Position numbers and translations under genes: made by a program
In this document: piece by piece, positions 52,747 through 63,500 of the stretch
How positions within the stretch are numbered: the first letter of the stretch is position 1
How the letters are laid out: each line of letters begins with the position of its first letter
The notes under the pieces: generated by a model
What the model was told of the DNA's origin: nothing
Database searches by the model: none
Seen by the model: the letters and a program-made list of their open reading frames with translations, nothing else
Assembly: GCA_039978895.1 (NCBI GenBank)
Contig: JBDWAL010000050.1
Span: forward strand, 124,001 to 188,000
Origin: Aliishimia sp039978895
Lineage (GTDB): Bacteria > Pseudomonadota > Alphaproteobacteria > Rhodobacterales > Rhodobacteraceae
Length of the DNA stretch: 64,000 nucleotides
Reading direction: 5' to 3'

Positions 52747-55167
52747 CTAAGCCCGCAGACGCGTGCCTTTTGGATCAAATGGGGGCTCGTGCAAAATACG
52801 CGCACGATGCGGTTGCCCTAAAACCATGATCTCAACCTCGTCGCCTGGGCCCGCGTCTTTCACAAACCCCAACGCCAGAGACATGCCAACGCTATACCCG
52901 TAAGCGCCTGACGTCACCCGTCCGATCCCGACGCCATCTTTGAAAATCGGCTCCCCTCCGGTTGCATCCGCGTTGGATGCCGTCGTCTGGCTTTCACTCA
53001 ATTGCATAAGAACAAGCGTCTCTCGGGGTGGATTTTGCGTCACATCTAAGCAAGCCGACTTGTTCAGGAAGTTTTTGTCCAGTTTGCATAATTTCTCAAA
53101 ACCGACTTCTTGAGGCCAGTATTCAGGCGAATATTCCCGCCCCCATGATCCATACCCCTTTTCAACCCGCAAAGACATCAACGCACGCCCACCAACAGGC
53201 CCTGCCCCGAAATCCTTACCGGCCTCGATCAACGCTTCATAGAGCTGTGCTTGATGCTCTGTTTTGCAATGCAATTCCCACCCTAGGTCACCTGTAAACG
53301 AAACGCGCAACGCCAGACATTCCACGCCCGCAAGTTCGATCCTCTTCGAGCGCATAAAAGGAAAGTCACTGGTCGCCAGAGAGGTATTCGTCAATCGCTG
53401 CAACATCTTACGGCTATCAGGTCCGGCCACATTGAACCCGCACATGGCTTGCGTCATGCTTTCAAACACAACGCCTTCAGGCCGCGACACCATGTCATAG
53501 AAGCGTTTTTGGTAACGCTCGGCCATACCGCTAGAGATGATCCAAAACGAATTTTCGCCCACTTTTGTGACCGTCGCATCGCCTGCAATCCCGCCTCGCA
53601 CAGAAATCAACGGTGTCAGACAAGAACGCCCAACCTCGCGCGGCATGCGATTGGCGAACACCGCGTTTAACCAGTCTTCCGCCCCGGGTCCTTCGCAGCG
53701 ATACTTAGCAAAGTTGGAGATATCGATGATCCCAGCGCGTTCGCGCAGCATTTTGCATTCTTCGCCAACAGGCCCCCACCAGTTTTGCCGGGTGAACCCA
53801 TCTGTGTCCGCGGTACCCGGTGTGTCTGCAAACCACAGCGGATGCTCCCAGCCGTAGTTCAACCCAAAGACCGCGCCCATGTCTTTTTGCGTCTCATATA
53901 TGGGCCGCACCCGCGCGGGACGCCCGGCGCTGCGCTCTTCATTGGGGAAGTGAATTTTGAAGCGATGCGCATAGACATCTTCAACCCGCGCACGTGTAAA
54001 TGCCTTGTCGGCCCAATCGCCGAACCGCGCCATGTCCCAAGCGAACATGTCATAGCGCATCTCCCCCTCAACGATCCAATCGGCAACCATCAACCCCATT
54101 CCCGCTGATTGCGAGAACCCAGGAATGATCCCATTGCAACAGAAATACCCCTTGAGTTCAGGCACAGGACCCAAGATGACATTGCTATCGGGCGACCAGA
54201 TCATAGGCCCGTTGATGACACGTTTGATACCCGCCTGTCCCACAACGGGAACGCGATCAATCGCACGCATCATGTTGTCTTCGATGCGCTCAAGATCATC
54301 GGGAAACAGATCATGCGCGAAGTCTAACGGTGTGCCTTCCTCGGCCCAAAAGCGCATGTTCTTTTCATAGGCCCCCACCAACAACCCGTTGCCTTCTTGG
54401 CGCAGGTAATATTCGCCATCACGGTCCGCCACAGACGGCAAACGCCGATCCATCCCGGCTATTTCAGGAATGGTTTCAGTGACAAAATACTGATGTTCTG
54501 TGGGCTGCAAAGGCAGCGGGATCCCCGCCAAGGCAGCGACTTCCCGCCCCCAAAGTCCGGCGGCATTGATCACCCAATCCGTTGTGATGTTACCGTTTGG
54601 TGTTTCTACGATCCAACGACCATCTGGCTGCGGTTTTGTGGCCGTCACAGGCGTAAATCTGTGGATGTCAGCCCCGTTTTGACGCGCGCCAGCGGCATAA
54701 GCAGTGGTTACGCCGGACGGGTCGACATTGCCGCCATCGGGTTCCCACATGATGCAGCGAATGCCGTCATAGTTGACCAACGGATGCAAACGTTCGGCCT
54801 CGGCGCGGTCAATTTCCTGAAAATTCATGCCGTACAGCTTGGCCTTGGCGGCCTGTAGACGCAGTTGATGCTCGCGTTCGCGCGTTTGCGCAAGGTACAG
54901 GCTACCGGGTTGGAAGACACCGCAACTTTGTCCTGTCTCGGCTTCTAGGCTGTTGTAAAGGTTCATCGTATAGTGCTGTAAACGCGAAATGTTGGCACTG
55001 TCATGCAATCCATGAATGTTGGCCGCAGCATGCCATGTCGAACCGGAGGTGAGTTCGTCACGCTCCAGTAACACCACATCACGCCACCCCATCTTGGTAA
55101 GATGATATAGAATTGAACACCCGATCACCCCACCACCGATAACGACTGCTTGTGCGTGTGTGCGCAT
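52747..55167 (-). CDS. FAD-dependent dehydrogenase with GcvT domain (dimethylglycine/sarcosine dehydrogenase type), copy A
   Basis: An 806-residue enzyme. Residues 1 to about 390 form the DAO-type FAD domain, with AVVIGGGVIGCSILYHL and the flavin-linking-region motif SGSTWHAA. After a linker come the folate-binding GcvT domain and its C-terminal barrel (GDLGWELH, MSLRVEKGYGSWGREY). Such enzymes oxidise N-methyl groups and pass the one-carbon unit to tetrahydrofolate. The start is ATG 55167. It is divergent from its paralogue at 55311. The substrate (dimethylglycine, sarcosine or another methylamine) is uncertain. Confidence 0.87.
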   Translation of the reverse strand: MRTHAQAVVIGGGVIGCSILYHLTKMGWRDVVLLERDELTSGSTWHAAANIHGLHDSANISRLQHYTMNLYNSLEAETGQSCGVFQPGSLYLAQTREREHQLRLQAAKAKLYGMNFQEIDRAEAERLHPLVNYDGIRCIMWEPDGGNVDPSGVTTAYAAGARQNGADIHRFTPVTATKPQPDGRWIVETPNGNITTDWVINAAGLWGREVAALAGIPLPLQPTEHQYFVTETIPEIAGMDRRLPSVADRDGEYYLRQEGNGLLVGAYEKNMRFWAEEGTPLDFAHDLFPDDLERIEDNMMRAIDRVPVVGQAGIKRVINGPMIWSPDSNVILGPVPELKGYFCCNGIIPGFSQSAGMGLMVADWIVEGEMRYDMFAWDMARFGDWADKAFTRARVEDVYAHRFKIHFPNEERSAGRPARVRPIYETQKDMGAVFGLNYGWEHPLWFADTPGTADTDGFTRQNWWGPVGEECKMLRERAGIIDISNFAKYRCEGPGAEDWLNAVFANRMPREVGRSCLTPLISVRGGIAGDATVTKVGENSFWIISSGMAERYQKRFYDMVSRPEGVVFESMTQAMCGFNVAGPDSRKMLQRLTNTSLATSDFPFMRSKRIELAGVECLALRVSFTGDLGWELHCKTEHQAQLYEALIEAGKDFGAGPVGGRALMSLRVEKGYGSWGREYSPEYWPQEVGFEKLCKLDKNFLNKSACLDVTQNPPRETLVLMQLSESQTTASNADATGGEPIFKDGVGIGRVTSGAYGYSVGMSLALGFVKDAGPGDEVEIMVLGQPHRARILHEPPFDPKGTRLRA

Positions 55168-55310
55168 TGTCCGCTCCCTCAACATTGTAATCGCCACACT
55201 CCCTCAGAAACCCGCGCGTCAATCGCCCGTTGCCGACATAACTTGTCGTTTCCAGACTTGCCAAACATCGACCTCGCTCGCAAAACTGCCTCAATTCAAG
55301 GAGACACCCC
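55168..55310. promoter_or_regulatory. Shared promoter region of the divergent paralogues
   Basis: 143 bases between the starts of the two FAD-GcvT genes. CAAGGAGA precedes the right-hand ATG. No clear operator repeat was found, but both promoters must lie here, so common regulation is plausible. Confidence 0.5.
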
Positions 55311-57728
55311 ATGCAAACCACCACTCGCGTTGCGATCATCGGCGGCGGCGTTGTCGGCGCTTCGGTCCTTTATCACCTGACGAAACTGGGGTGGTCCGAC
55401 GTGATGTTGATCGAACGCTCTGAGCTGACATCTGGTTCGACATGGCATGCCGCTGGCGGCTTTCACACGTTGAATGGCGACACCAATATGGCGGCACTGC
55501 AGGGATATACGATCAAACTTTACAAAGAATTAGAAGAACTTACAGGGTTGTCCTGTGGCCTGCACCACGTTGGCGGCGTGACCTTGGCCGACAATCAGGA
55601 TCGCTTCGACATGCTCTTGGCGGAACGCGCAAAACATCGGTTCATGGGATTAGAGACCGAAATCGTGTCCCCGGAAGAAATCAAGAAAATCGCGCCCGTT
55701 ACCAACACAGATGGGATCATTGGCGCGCTTTACGATCCATTGGATGGGCACCTTGATCCCTCTGGCACCACCCATGCCTACGCAAAAGCGGCCCGAATGG
55801 GTGGTGCAACGATCGAAACCCACTGCATGGTGCGCGAAACCAATCAGCGTGTGGATGGCACTTGGGATGTCGTTACCGATAAAGGAACAATACACGCCGA
55901 ACACGTGGTGAATGCCGGCGGGCTTTGGGCGCGCGAAGTTGGTGAGATGGCGGGCGTTTACTTCCCGCTACACCCAATGGAACACCAATACCTGGTCACC
56001 GAAAATGTGCCCATGATTGTTGATATGTTGGCTGACGGGGTTGAGCATCCACATGTGATGGACCCCGCCGGAGAGAGCTATCTGCGCCAAGAAGGCAAAG
56101 GGTTATGCATCGGGTTTTACGAACAAAAATGCCGACCTTGGGCTGTTGACGGAACCTCGTGGGGATTTGGACAAGACTTGCTGCCTGATGATTTCGACAA
56201 GATCGAAGACAGTATCGAATTTGCCTATAAACGCTTTCCTGCCCTCGAAAAAGCGGGCGTCAAGAACGTGATCCACGGCCCCTTCACATTTGCACCTGAC
56301 GGCAATCCCTTGGTTGGCCCCGTGCCCGGATTGCGCAACTATTGGTCTGCATGCGGTGTTATGGCGGGCTTTAGCCAAGGCGGCGGCGTGGGGCTGACAC
56401 TTGCGCAATGGATGATCGACGGCGAACCCGATCGCGACGTTATGGCCATGGATGTGGCACGCTTTGGCAACTGGATCAGCCCCGGCTATACATTGCCAAA
56501 GGTCATCGAAAACTACCAAAAACGATTTTCTGTCGCCTATCCGAACGAAGAACTGCCCGCCGCACGACCGCATAACACCACGCCGATGTATGATATCTTC
56601 ACGCAAATGGGCGCAGTTTGGGGACAGCAATTCGGCCTAGAAGTCGTGAACTACTTCGCGCAAGGCAGCGAGCCGACTTTTGAAACGCCGTCCTTTCGTC
56701 GCTCAGATGCATTTGATGCCACCGCGCGAGAAGTCCGGGCTGTGCGCGAAGCTGTGGGCATCAACGAGGTGCATAACTTTGGGAAATACCGAGTCACGGG
56801 CACGCACGCGCGCGATTGGTTGGACCGGATCATGGCCGGTCGTGTTCCAAAGCCCGGTCGCTTGTCCCTAACGCCTATGCTGTCTCACAAGGGCAAGCTG
56901 ATTGGTGATTTCACGATGTCTTGCTTAAGTGAAACCGAATTCCAGCTTACGGCGTCCTATGGCAGCCAAGCCTATCACGAGCGTTGGTTCCGGCAGCACC
57001 TTTCAGACGGCGTTACCGTCGACAACATCTCGGACGCGCGCAATGGCTTCCAGATCGCCGGGCCCAATGCCCGCGCGGTTTTGCAGGCCTGCACGCGCAG
57101 CGATGTCAGCGACATGAAATTCATGGATGTGCGTCGGATCACCGTTGGGATGACAGATTGCATCGTGCAACGCGTGTCCTACACGGGCGATCTGGGCTTT
57201 GAGATTTACTGTGATCCCATGGCACAACGCCAACTTTGGGCGACATTGTGGGGCGAAGGCCAAAACCACGGCATGGTCCCGTTTGGGATGCGGGCCATGA
57301 TGTCGTTGCGCCTTGATAAGTTTTTCGGGTCGTGGATGGCTGAATTTTCACCAGACTACACAGCGGCTGAAACCGGTTTGGATCGGTTCATTTCGTTCAA
57401 GAAAAACACAGACTTCATTGGTCGCGATGTAGCCGAAGCGGAACGGGCCCAAAAACCTGCGCGCCAACTTTGCGCGTTTCTTGTTGATGCCGATGATGCG
57501 GACGTTCAGGGGTATGAACCGATTTGGCTTGATGGTGTCGTGGTCGGCTTTTGTACATCCGGTGGATATTCGCATCATGCGCAGGTTTCTGTGGCGCAAG
57601 GGTTCTTGCCGACAGATCGTGTTGAAGGCGGCCTTGAGGTCGAAATCGAAATCCTCGGGCAGATGCGCCCTGCCCGCCTGCGGATGGATGTTCTTTTTGA
57701 TGCAGACGGTGCGCGCATGAGAGGGTAA
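55311..57728 (+). CDS. FAD-dependent dehydrogenase with GcvT domain, copy B
   Basis: An 805-residue paralogue of the divergent gene at 52747, with the same domain order: FAD domain (VAIIGGGVVGASVLYHL and SGSTWHAAGG), linker, GcvT domain and barrel (GDLGFEIY, MSLRLDKFFGSWMAEF). Blocks such as HPMEHQYLVTE and RDWLDRIMAGRVP also correspond. The similarity is strong but many positions differ, so the copies are old and probably have different substrates among methylated glycines or betaine-derived compounds. The MobA-like gene starts 11 bases downstream. Confidence 0.87.
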   Translation: MQTTTRVAIIGGGVVGASVLYHLTKLGWSDVMLIERSELTSGSTWHAAGGFHTLNGDTNMAALQGYTIKLYKELEELTGLSCGLHHVGGVTLADNQDRFDMLLAERAKHRFMGLETEIVSPEEIKKIAPVTNTDGIIGALYDPLDGHLDPSGTTHAYAKAARMGGATIETHCMVRETNQRVDGTWDVVTDKGTIHAEHVVNAGGLWAREVGEMAGVYFPLHPMEHQYLVTENVPMIVDMLADGVEHPHVMDPAGESYLRQEGKGLCIGFYEQKCRPWAVDGTSWGFGQDLLPDDFDKIEDSIEFAYKRFPALEKAGVKNVIHGPFTFAPDGNPLVGPVPGLRNYWSACGVMAGFSQGGGVGLTLAQWMIDGEPDRDVMAMDVARFGNWISPGYTLPKVIENYQKRFSVAYPNEELPAARPHNTTPMYDIFTQMGAVWGQQFGLEVVNYFAQGSEPTFETPSFRRSDAFDATAREVRAVREAVGINEVHNFGKYRVTGTHARDWLDRIMAGRVPKPGRLSLTPMLSHKGKLIGDFTMSCLSETEFQLTASYGSQAYHERWFRQHLSDGVTVDNISDARNGFQIAGPNARAVLQACTRSDVSDMKFMDVRRITVGMTDCIVQRVSYTGDLGFEIYCDPMAQRQLWATLWGEGQNHGMVPFGMRAMMSLRLDKFFGSWMAEFSPDYTAAETGLDRFISFKKNTDFIGRDVAEAERAQKPARQLCAFLVDADDADVQGYEPIWLDGVVVGFCTSGGYSHHAQVSVAQGFLPTDRVEGGLEVEIEILGQMRPARLRMDVLFDADGARMRG

Positions 57729-57739
57729 ATACCGATCTT

Positions 57740-58345
57740 ATGTCAGTTCCTATTTTGATCCTCGCTGGCGGGAGCTCCTCACGAATGGGGTCCCGCCAAA
57801 AGCTATTAGAACCTGTGCATGGTCAGCCTTTGCTGCGTGTGCAAGCGTGCCGCGCGCTCAAGGCCAGCCCACATGTCACCGTCCTGATCCGACCAGATGT
57901 ACCGCTTGTGAAACAGGCGTTAAACGGGCTTGATGTCCGTATCCTTGAAGCGCCCCAAGCCCATGAAGGGATGAGTGGATCGATCCGTGCAGGGGCGCAT
58001 GCGCACGTGAATGACCCTTGTTTTCTGATGCTACTGACCGATCTGATCGATATCGACACCACCGATATGCGCAAGGTCATCAACGCGCGTGACGCTCAAA
58101 CGGATCATTGGATTTGGCGTGGCGCAACGGAGGATGGCAAACCGGGGCATCCCATTCTGTTTGATCAGAAGGTTTACGACGCACTACTTGGTATTCGTGG
58201 AGACACGGGGGCTCAAGAGGTGATCAAAGCCAACAAAAACAAGGTCCAACTTGTTCCCTTGCCGGGACGTCGCGCACGTCGTGATTTAGACACGCCACAA
58301 GATTGGGATGATTGGCACGCGCAAAACCCGACCCAATCGCCCTGA
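57740..58345 (+). CDS. MobA/MocA-like nucleotidyltransferase
   Basis: A 201-residue NTP-transferase-fold protein. The nucleotide loop is LILAGGSSSRMGSRQKLLEP, and the block around MLLTDLIDIDTTDM replaces the usual D-P motif. The C-terminus includes KPGHPILFD and DLDTPQDWDDW, typical of the MocA (molybdopterin cytidylyltransferase) type. No molybdoenzyme genes are near. It follows the FAD-GcvT gene by 11 bases and may be co-transcribed by chance or need. The substrate nucleotide is open. Confidence 0.82.
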   Translation: MSVPILILAGGSSSRMGSRQKLLEPVHGQPLLRVQACRALKASPHVTVLIRPDVPLVKQALNGLDVRILEAPQAHEGMSGSIRAGAHAHVNDPCFLMLLTDLIDIDTTDMRKVINARDAQTDHWIWRGATEDGKPGHPILFDQKVYDALLGIRGDTGAQEVIKANKNKVQLVPLPGRRARRDLDTPQDWDDWHAQNPTQSP

Positions 58346-58348
58346 CTG

Positions 58349-60265
58349 CTATTGTAGGGTCAGGACCTGCGCCTCGTGCTTTTTCAGGGACTTGCGCGCA
58401 GCACCATAGGACCGCAATCCCTGTTTCGTGTTCAATTCAGGGAATAAGCTGAACAATTCACCACGTTGCGCGTCGCCGATCCCGCGTAACGACGTATCCC
58501 CAGGTTGGAAGCTTTCAGTCCAACTTCCATCCGCAAGAATGATCTCGTGTTGATCAAACATGATATGCAAATAGCTCACTCCCGAACTGGTCACTTGCGT
58601 CACACCGTCCAGCCCCGTCAAATGTTTGGCCGCGATCAAAACTTCACGCTCCCCAAACATCACTTCAGCCATGTCTGCCGTCAGCAACATTCTGTGGTTG
58701 GGGCTCACAAGAAGGTCGCGTTCAGGCAGACCACGTCCAAGCGCCCCCTTTTGGAACAAAATTGGGTTCCATTTGGGTTTATTGGTCAGCTCAGATGCGG
58801 ACACATCACGTCGTCCGCCCCATTTGATCTGCTGCACCCCGTTGTCTCGGGTGAACACTTTGTCGCCAGCTGTCAGGTCTTGAACCAAACGTTCGCCCTT
58901 TGGCGTCGCGATCAAAGTGCCCGGCGTGAAACAGATGATACTTTCAATATCCGTGAAATTGATATTGGCAAACTCACCAGCACGCTCAAGTTGAATTTGA
59001 CCGTTGAAACCCGGGTTCCCGTTGTTTTCAGGGTTTGTCACGCGGTTGGTCACAACCCAACCTTCGTCAATCAGCGTGGTCAGATCCAGCGTGTCAAAGT
59101 CATCCCCGCCAGAACCGCCATCAACAGTTGTGTTGTTAACAGATGACCCATCGAGCGAACCGATGATAATGGTGTCCCGATCATCACCGCCGCGCAAGTT
59201 ATCGTTGTCGCCACCACCTGTGATCATGTCATTACCGGCGCCGCCGTCGACATTGTCGTTGCCAAGGCCAGCTTCGATCGTGTCGTTGCCCGTACCACCG
59301 TTTATCTGGTCGTTCCCGGCCCCGCCCAGCAACACATCTGCGCCCATGCCACCGTTGACAATGTCATTGCCTTCGCCACCTTCGACGCGGTCGTTGTCAT
59401 CCCCGCCATCAAGAATGTCGTTACCACCTTGACCAAAGATAACATCTCGACCGGCGCCACCATTGATCGTGTCATCACCCGCTTCGATTGGCGTGATCAC
59501 GGCATCATCAATCAGGTCGCCAGAGAACGTGAACCCAGAATTGGAAGACCGGGATTCCAAGGTAAATTCGATGAACGTGCGATTTTCAAATTGAGCGGAA
59601 AACCAAGCGTCTTGGTCGCTGGGCGAATTCCCTTCGGTCCCGTTCGCGGTAATTGTGCCAGTACCGTTTGTAACCTGCAAAGACGTATCACTTGCAACAC
59701 CATAGGCCGAAAAACTACTGGTTTGCAGCGTTACAGCTTCGCGATCACTTGGCGAACTGTTTCGGTCCAAATCGTTAAACGTAGCGACCGAATTCAAAGC
59801 GACGGGATCACCTGTAGTCGGATCAAAGAACTCAAAGCGGAAGTCGGCCGTGTCACCAGTTCCGCGCCCATTCAGTAAGATTTCGGCACCAGTGGTGCCC
59901 GACAGGTCCACAGTCATTCGAGAGTCTGATTTTTCGATCAGGATCAACCGACCCCAAACCTGCGTACCGTCCTCTAACTGGGCCACGTCGCGATACACTG
60001 CAGACGCACCTTCTGGCGCATTGTTTCCCGTATATGTTTGCGATTCAAAATTGCTGTTACTCAGAAAGAGCGGTGTCGCATCTTGTCCCTGGGCAGTGCC
60101 CTCGCCCACATCACCGAATAACGTGTCATTACCAGCGCCACCTTCGATAAGGTCATCGCCGCCCTCACCTGATGCCAGATCATCCCCGTCACCTGTGGTA
60201 ATTTGATCGTTGTCATTGGTACCGGCAATAACGTCAGCGCCGGGCGTCCCGTTGATGGTGGCCAT
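58349..60265 (-). CDS. RTX calcium-binding protein with C-terminal Hint domain
   Basis: A 638-residue acidic protein likely secreted by a type I system. It starts with a short RTX block (MATINGTPGADVIAGTNDND and next repeats, residues 1-55), has a non-repeat domain of about 200 residues, a second RTX block (GGAGNDxI-type repeats, about 270-370) and a Hint domain beginning CFTPGTLIATPKGERLVQDL with SPNHR downstream. There is no N-terminal signal peptide. The Hint domain (Hedgehog/intein fold) can self-cleave. The last 250 residues closely resemble those of the next protein on this strand. No type I exporter genes are in the window. Confidence 0.85.
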   Translation of the reverse strand: MATINGTPGADVIAGTNDNDQITTGDGDDLASGEGGDDLIEGGAGNDTLFGDVGEGTAQGQDATPLFLSNSNFESQTYTGNNAPEGASAVYRDVAQLEDGTQVWGRLILIEKSDSRMTVDLSGTTGAEILLNGRGTGDTADFRFEFFDPTTGDPVALNSVATFNDLDRNSSPSDREAVTLQTSSFSAYGVASDTSLQVTNGTGTITANGTEGNSPSDQDAWFSAQFENRTFIEFTLESRSSNSGFTFSGDLIDDAVITPIEAGDDTINGGAGRDVIFGQGGNDILDGGDDNDRVEGGEGNDIVNGGMGADVLLGGAGNDQINGGTGNDTIEAGLGNDNVDGGAGNDMITGGGDNDNLRGGDDRDTIIIGSLDGSSVNNTTVDGGSGGDDFDTLDLTTLIDEGWVVTNRVTNPENNGNPGFNGQIQLERAGEFANINFTDIESIICFTPGTLIATPKGERLVQDLTAGDKVFTRDNGVQQIKWGGRRDVSASELTNKPKWNPILFQKGALGRGLPERDLLVSPNHRMLLTADMAEVMFGEREVLIAAKHLTGLDGVTQVTSSGVSYLHIMFDQHEIILADGSWTESFQPGDTSLRGIGDAQRGELFSLFPELNTKQGLRSYGAARKSLKKHEAQVLTLQ

Positions 60266-60454
60266 AACAACATCCCCAAATGCGTAATGTTAACCGGTAT
60301 CAGATATTTAGTTATTAAATTAAATTGGCCGAAACGTCAGGGGAAAAAACCAAACCACGCCTCACGTTTAAACAATTAATGCAGCATTTCGCTCACAGGG
60401 CCAACACATTGGCGTCAGTTTGGAAACAGTCATGACATCCGAGCACTATTACCA

Positions 60455-60484
60455 ACGAAAACGGGACAGCCGAAGCCGTCCCGT
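60455..60484 (-). terminator. Terminator of the large RTX-Hint gene
   Basis: On the minus strand ACGGGACGGC and GCTGTCCCGT pair over ten positions (one G-T) around a TTCG tetraloop, followed by TTTTCGTT. It lies 60 bases past the stop codon. This is one of the strongest terminators in the window. Confidence 0.85.
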
Positions 60485-60491
60485 GTCCCGA

Positions 60492-60515
60492 GTCTGTGCA
60501 TCGAATCGCACAGAC
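60492..60515. repeat. Perfect 8-bp inverted repeat before the terminator
   Basis: GTCTGTGC (60492-60499) and GCACAGAC (60508-60515) with the loop ATCGAATC lie between the stop codon and the terminator of the RTX-Hint gene. It would make a 3'-UTR hairpin. The remaining sequence up to 60265 is AT-rich (around 60302-60327) and presumably holds the promoter of the gene at 58349. Confidence 0.55.
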
Positions 60516-60543
60516 CAGCTGCATAACAGTGTGCGCATAACCC

Positions 60544-63500
60544 TTATTGCGTAAGCAATTTCGCCTCATGCTTTTTCAAAGAACGACGTGCCGAGGTATA
60601 GGCCTCGATGCCGATTTGTGTCGCAAGTTCCGGGAACAACTCCAGAATTTCCTGACGTTGTGCGTTCCCCATGGACCCCAGCGTCATGTCGCCGGGTTGG
60701 AAGCTTTCGGTCCAAGACCCGTCAGACAAGATCACTTCATGCTGGTCAAACATCACGTGGATGTAGGTCGTCCAGCTTACGTCAACAATGTCGACCCCCT
60801 CAAGACCAGTCAGATGCTTGGCTGCGACAAGAACTTCACGCTCTTCAAAATAGAGCGCTGTTTTGTCGTTTGCCACCAAGACGCGGTGGTTTGGTGAAAC
60901 CATCATGTCACGCTCTGGCAAGTTGTTGCCCAAGGCGCCTTTGCGGATCAAGACAGGCTTGAGATGTGGGGCCGCCTCCAGCTCGGCGCCTGTCATGCCG
61001 CGATGACCAATCCAGCGGATTTCCTGAATGCCGTTGTCGCGGGTGATAACCCGGTCGCCAACTTGTAGTTCTTCGACTTTCAATTCGCCCCGTGGTGTTG
61101 CGATCAATGTGCCCGGCGTGAAGCATGGGATTACGTCTTCGATCTCGGTGAATTCCAACGTCCCGGTTTCGACACCGTTTTCATCAAAGTAGGTGACGAA
61201 GCCGTCGAAGCCATTGCCGTTGCTGTCCGGGTTGGTGAAGGTCACATTCAGCGAGCCATTGTTTGGCGCAGAACCTGTCAGATCCAGTACGTCGAAATCA
61301 TCGCCTTCAGATCCGCCGTCCACACGTTCGCCAGCATCGACATTAATGAAGGTATCCCGGTCCGCGCCACCAAACATCGTGTCAGAGCCACCGTTGCCGC
61401 CGTCGATCAGATCATTGCCTGCCCCGCCGTCGATGGTGTCGTCCCCGGTAGCACCCGTGATGAAGTCGTCGCCGTCATCGCCGAACAATGTGTCGTCGCC
61501 GGTTCCGCCGTCGATCACATCGTCGCCAGCACCACCATGGATCGTGTCGGCGCCGTTGCCACCAGAGATGGTATCGTTGCCGTCACCGCCATCAAGTTCG
61601 TCTGCGTTGCGTCCACCGTCGATGACATCGTCACCATCACCACCAAAGATCGTATCATTGCCCTGACCGCCCAACAGCGTGTCATCGCCAATACCCCCGT
61701 CGATGTAGTCATCATCGATTTGGCCGTCGATAAAGTCGTCCCCAGCGTCGCCAAAGAGTCTGTCATCATCGTCCGCACCAAAGATAGTGTCGTTGCCGTC
61801 GCCGCCGCGAACCACGTCTTGGCCGTTATCAGGGCGCAAGTCAGGACCAAGCGGGTTGGAGCCGTCATCTTCGATGTCGAATTGGTCAAGGCCAAGATCA
61901 GGGTCATTGCCAGCGAAGATCGTGTCGTCGCCGTCACCACCGTCAATCGTGTCATTGCCTTCGCCGCCGACAATCCGGTCGTCGCCAGTGCCGCCATCAA
62001 TGGTGTCGTCGTCAATCCCACCATCAAGTGTGTCATTCCCCGCGCCACCGATGATCGTGTCAGCGTCGTCACCAGTGCGGATCACATCATCGCCGTCGCC
62101 GCCATCAACAAAATCGATGTCGTCGAATTGGGCAGGTGTGCCTTCCTCGCCCGGGAACACACCCGGATAGCCTTTGTCGATCAAGAACGAGCCGTTATCC
62201 GTGTCGATAACATCATCGCCGTCGCCGCCAAACACCGTGTCCGATCCGTCGCCTGTGGTAATGGTGTCGTCGCCGATGCCGCCGTCCACAGTGTCGTCAC
62301 CGTCACCGCCTTTGATGACGTCGTCGCCTTCTTCCCCAAAGATCGTGTCGTCCCCAGCACCGCCGTCAACTATGTCGTCCCCCGTGCCCGCAAAGACTTC
62401 GTCGTCCCCTTCGCCTGCAAGAACGGTATCGTTACCGCCGCCAGCTTCGATGATGTCGTCGTTGGGGCCTTCGCCCGGCAGAAGTTCATCATTGTTGTCA
62501 ACTTTGTCGCCGCCCGGATCACCCTCATAGTCGGTGTCGATCAGTTCACCCGCATCCGTTCCGTTTACGATGCCATTCGCGACAGGCACTGTGATCTGCG
62601 CAGAATCTGTCAGACCGTCCTCGTCTTCGATTGTATAATCGATCAGAGCTTCGCCCTCAAAACCGTCCGCTGGCGTGAACAGGACTTCGTTGTTCACGAT
62701 TTCAACTGTGCCTTGCTCCGGTGGAACTGACGCAGAGATGATCGTCAGGTCGTCGCCATCTGGGTCGGTATCGTTCTCCAACGCATCGATTGTGACAGGT
62801 GTGCCGGTCAAGATTGGCCCGTCCACAACATCATCGACCGCATCAGGTGCGTCGTTCACGTTGGCCACGTCCACAGTGTGGATCGCGGAGTCCGTCAGGC
62901 CCTCTTCGTCTTCAATCGTGTAACTGATCGTGGCGACACCCACAAAACCAACGGCAGGTGTAAACGTAACTGTGCCATTGCCATTGTCGATCAGAGTACC
63001 TTGATCCGCAGGCACGGTTGCTTCGATGACAGTCAGGTTATCGCCGTCGACGTCTGTGTCATTGGCCAATAGATCCACTGTGACCGCGACGCCTTCGTTT
63101 GTGCCATCGCTGTCATCGACCGCGTCTGGTGCATCGTTGACCGCATTGACCACCACACAGACCTGTGCCGTGTCGGTGTTGCCGTCAGGATCACTGATTG
63201 TGTAGTCGATGATCGCATGGCCGTTGAAGTCTTCATTCGGCGTAAATGTGATCGTTCCATCTGGGTTGATTGTCACGTCGCCATCATCGCTGGTGGCTTC
63301 TGTGACGGTCAACGGATCGCCGTCTGGATCACTGTCATTGTCCAAAACAGGGATGGTGACGGGTGTGTCCTCATCCGTTTCGGTGATGTCATTTTCCGCA
63401 TCAGGCGCGTCGTTCACCGCTTCCACGTCCACAGTGTGGATCGCGGAGTCCGTCAGGCCTTCTTCGTCTTCAATCGTGTAGCTGATCGTCGCCTCACCGG

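Noticed and set aside
58341..58364. CCTGAC/GTCAGG inverted repeat between convergent stop codons
   Set aside because: Only 6 bp and no T-run on either side; too weak to call a terminator.
60266..60543. tRNA-like pairing around TCGAATC
   Set aside because: Only one 8-bp hairpin exists; no cloverleaf, acceptor stem or CCA end can be drawn.
61100..61120. True intein in the RTX proteins
   Set aside because: The Cys start of a Hint fold is present, but there is no C-terminal HN junction or extein, and the proteins end soon after; self-cleavage, not splicing, is the reasonable reading.
59100..62500. CRISPR-like short repeats
   Set aside because: The repeats are nonapeptide RTX codons in open frame, without unique spacers of constant length.
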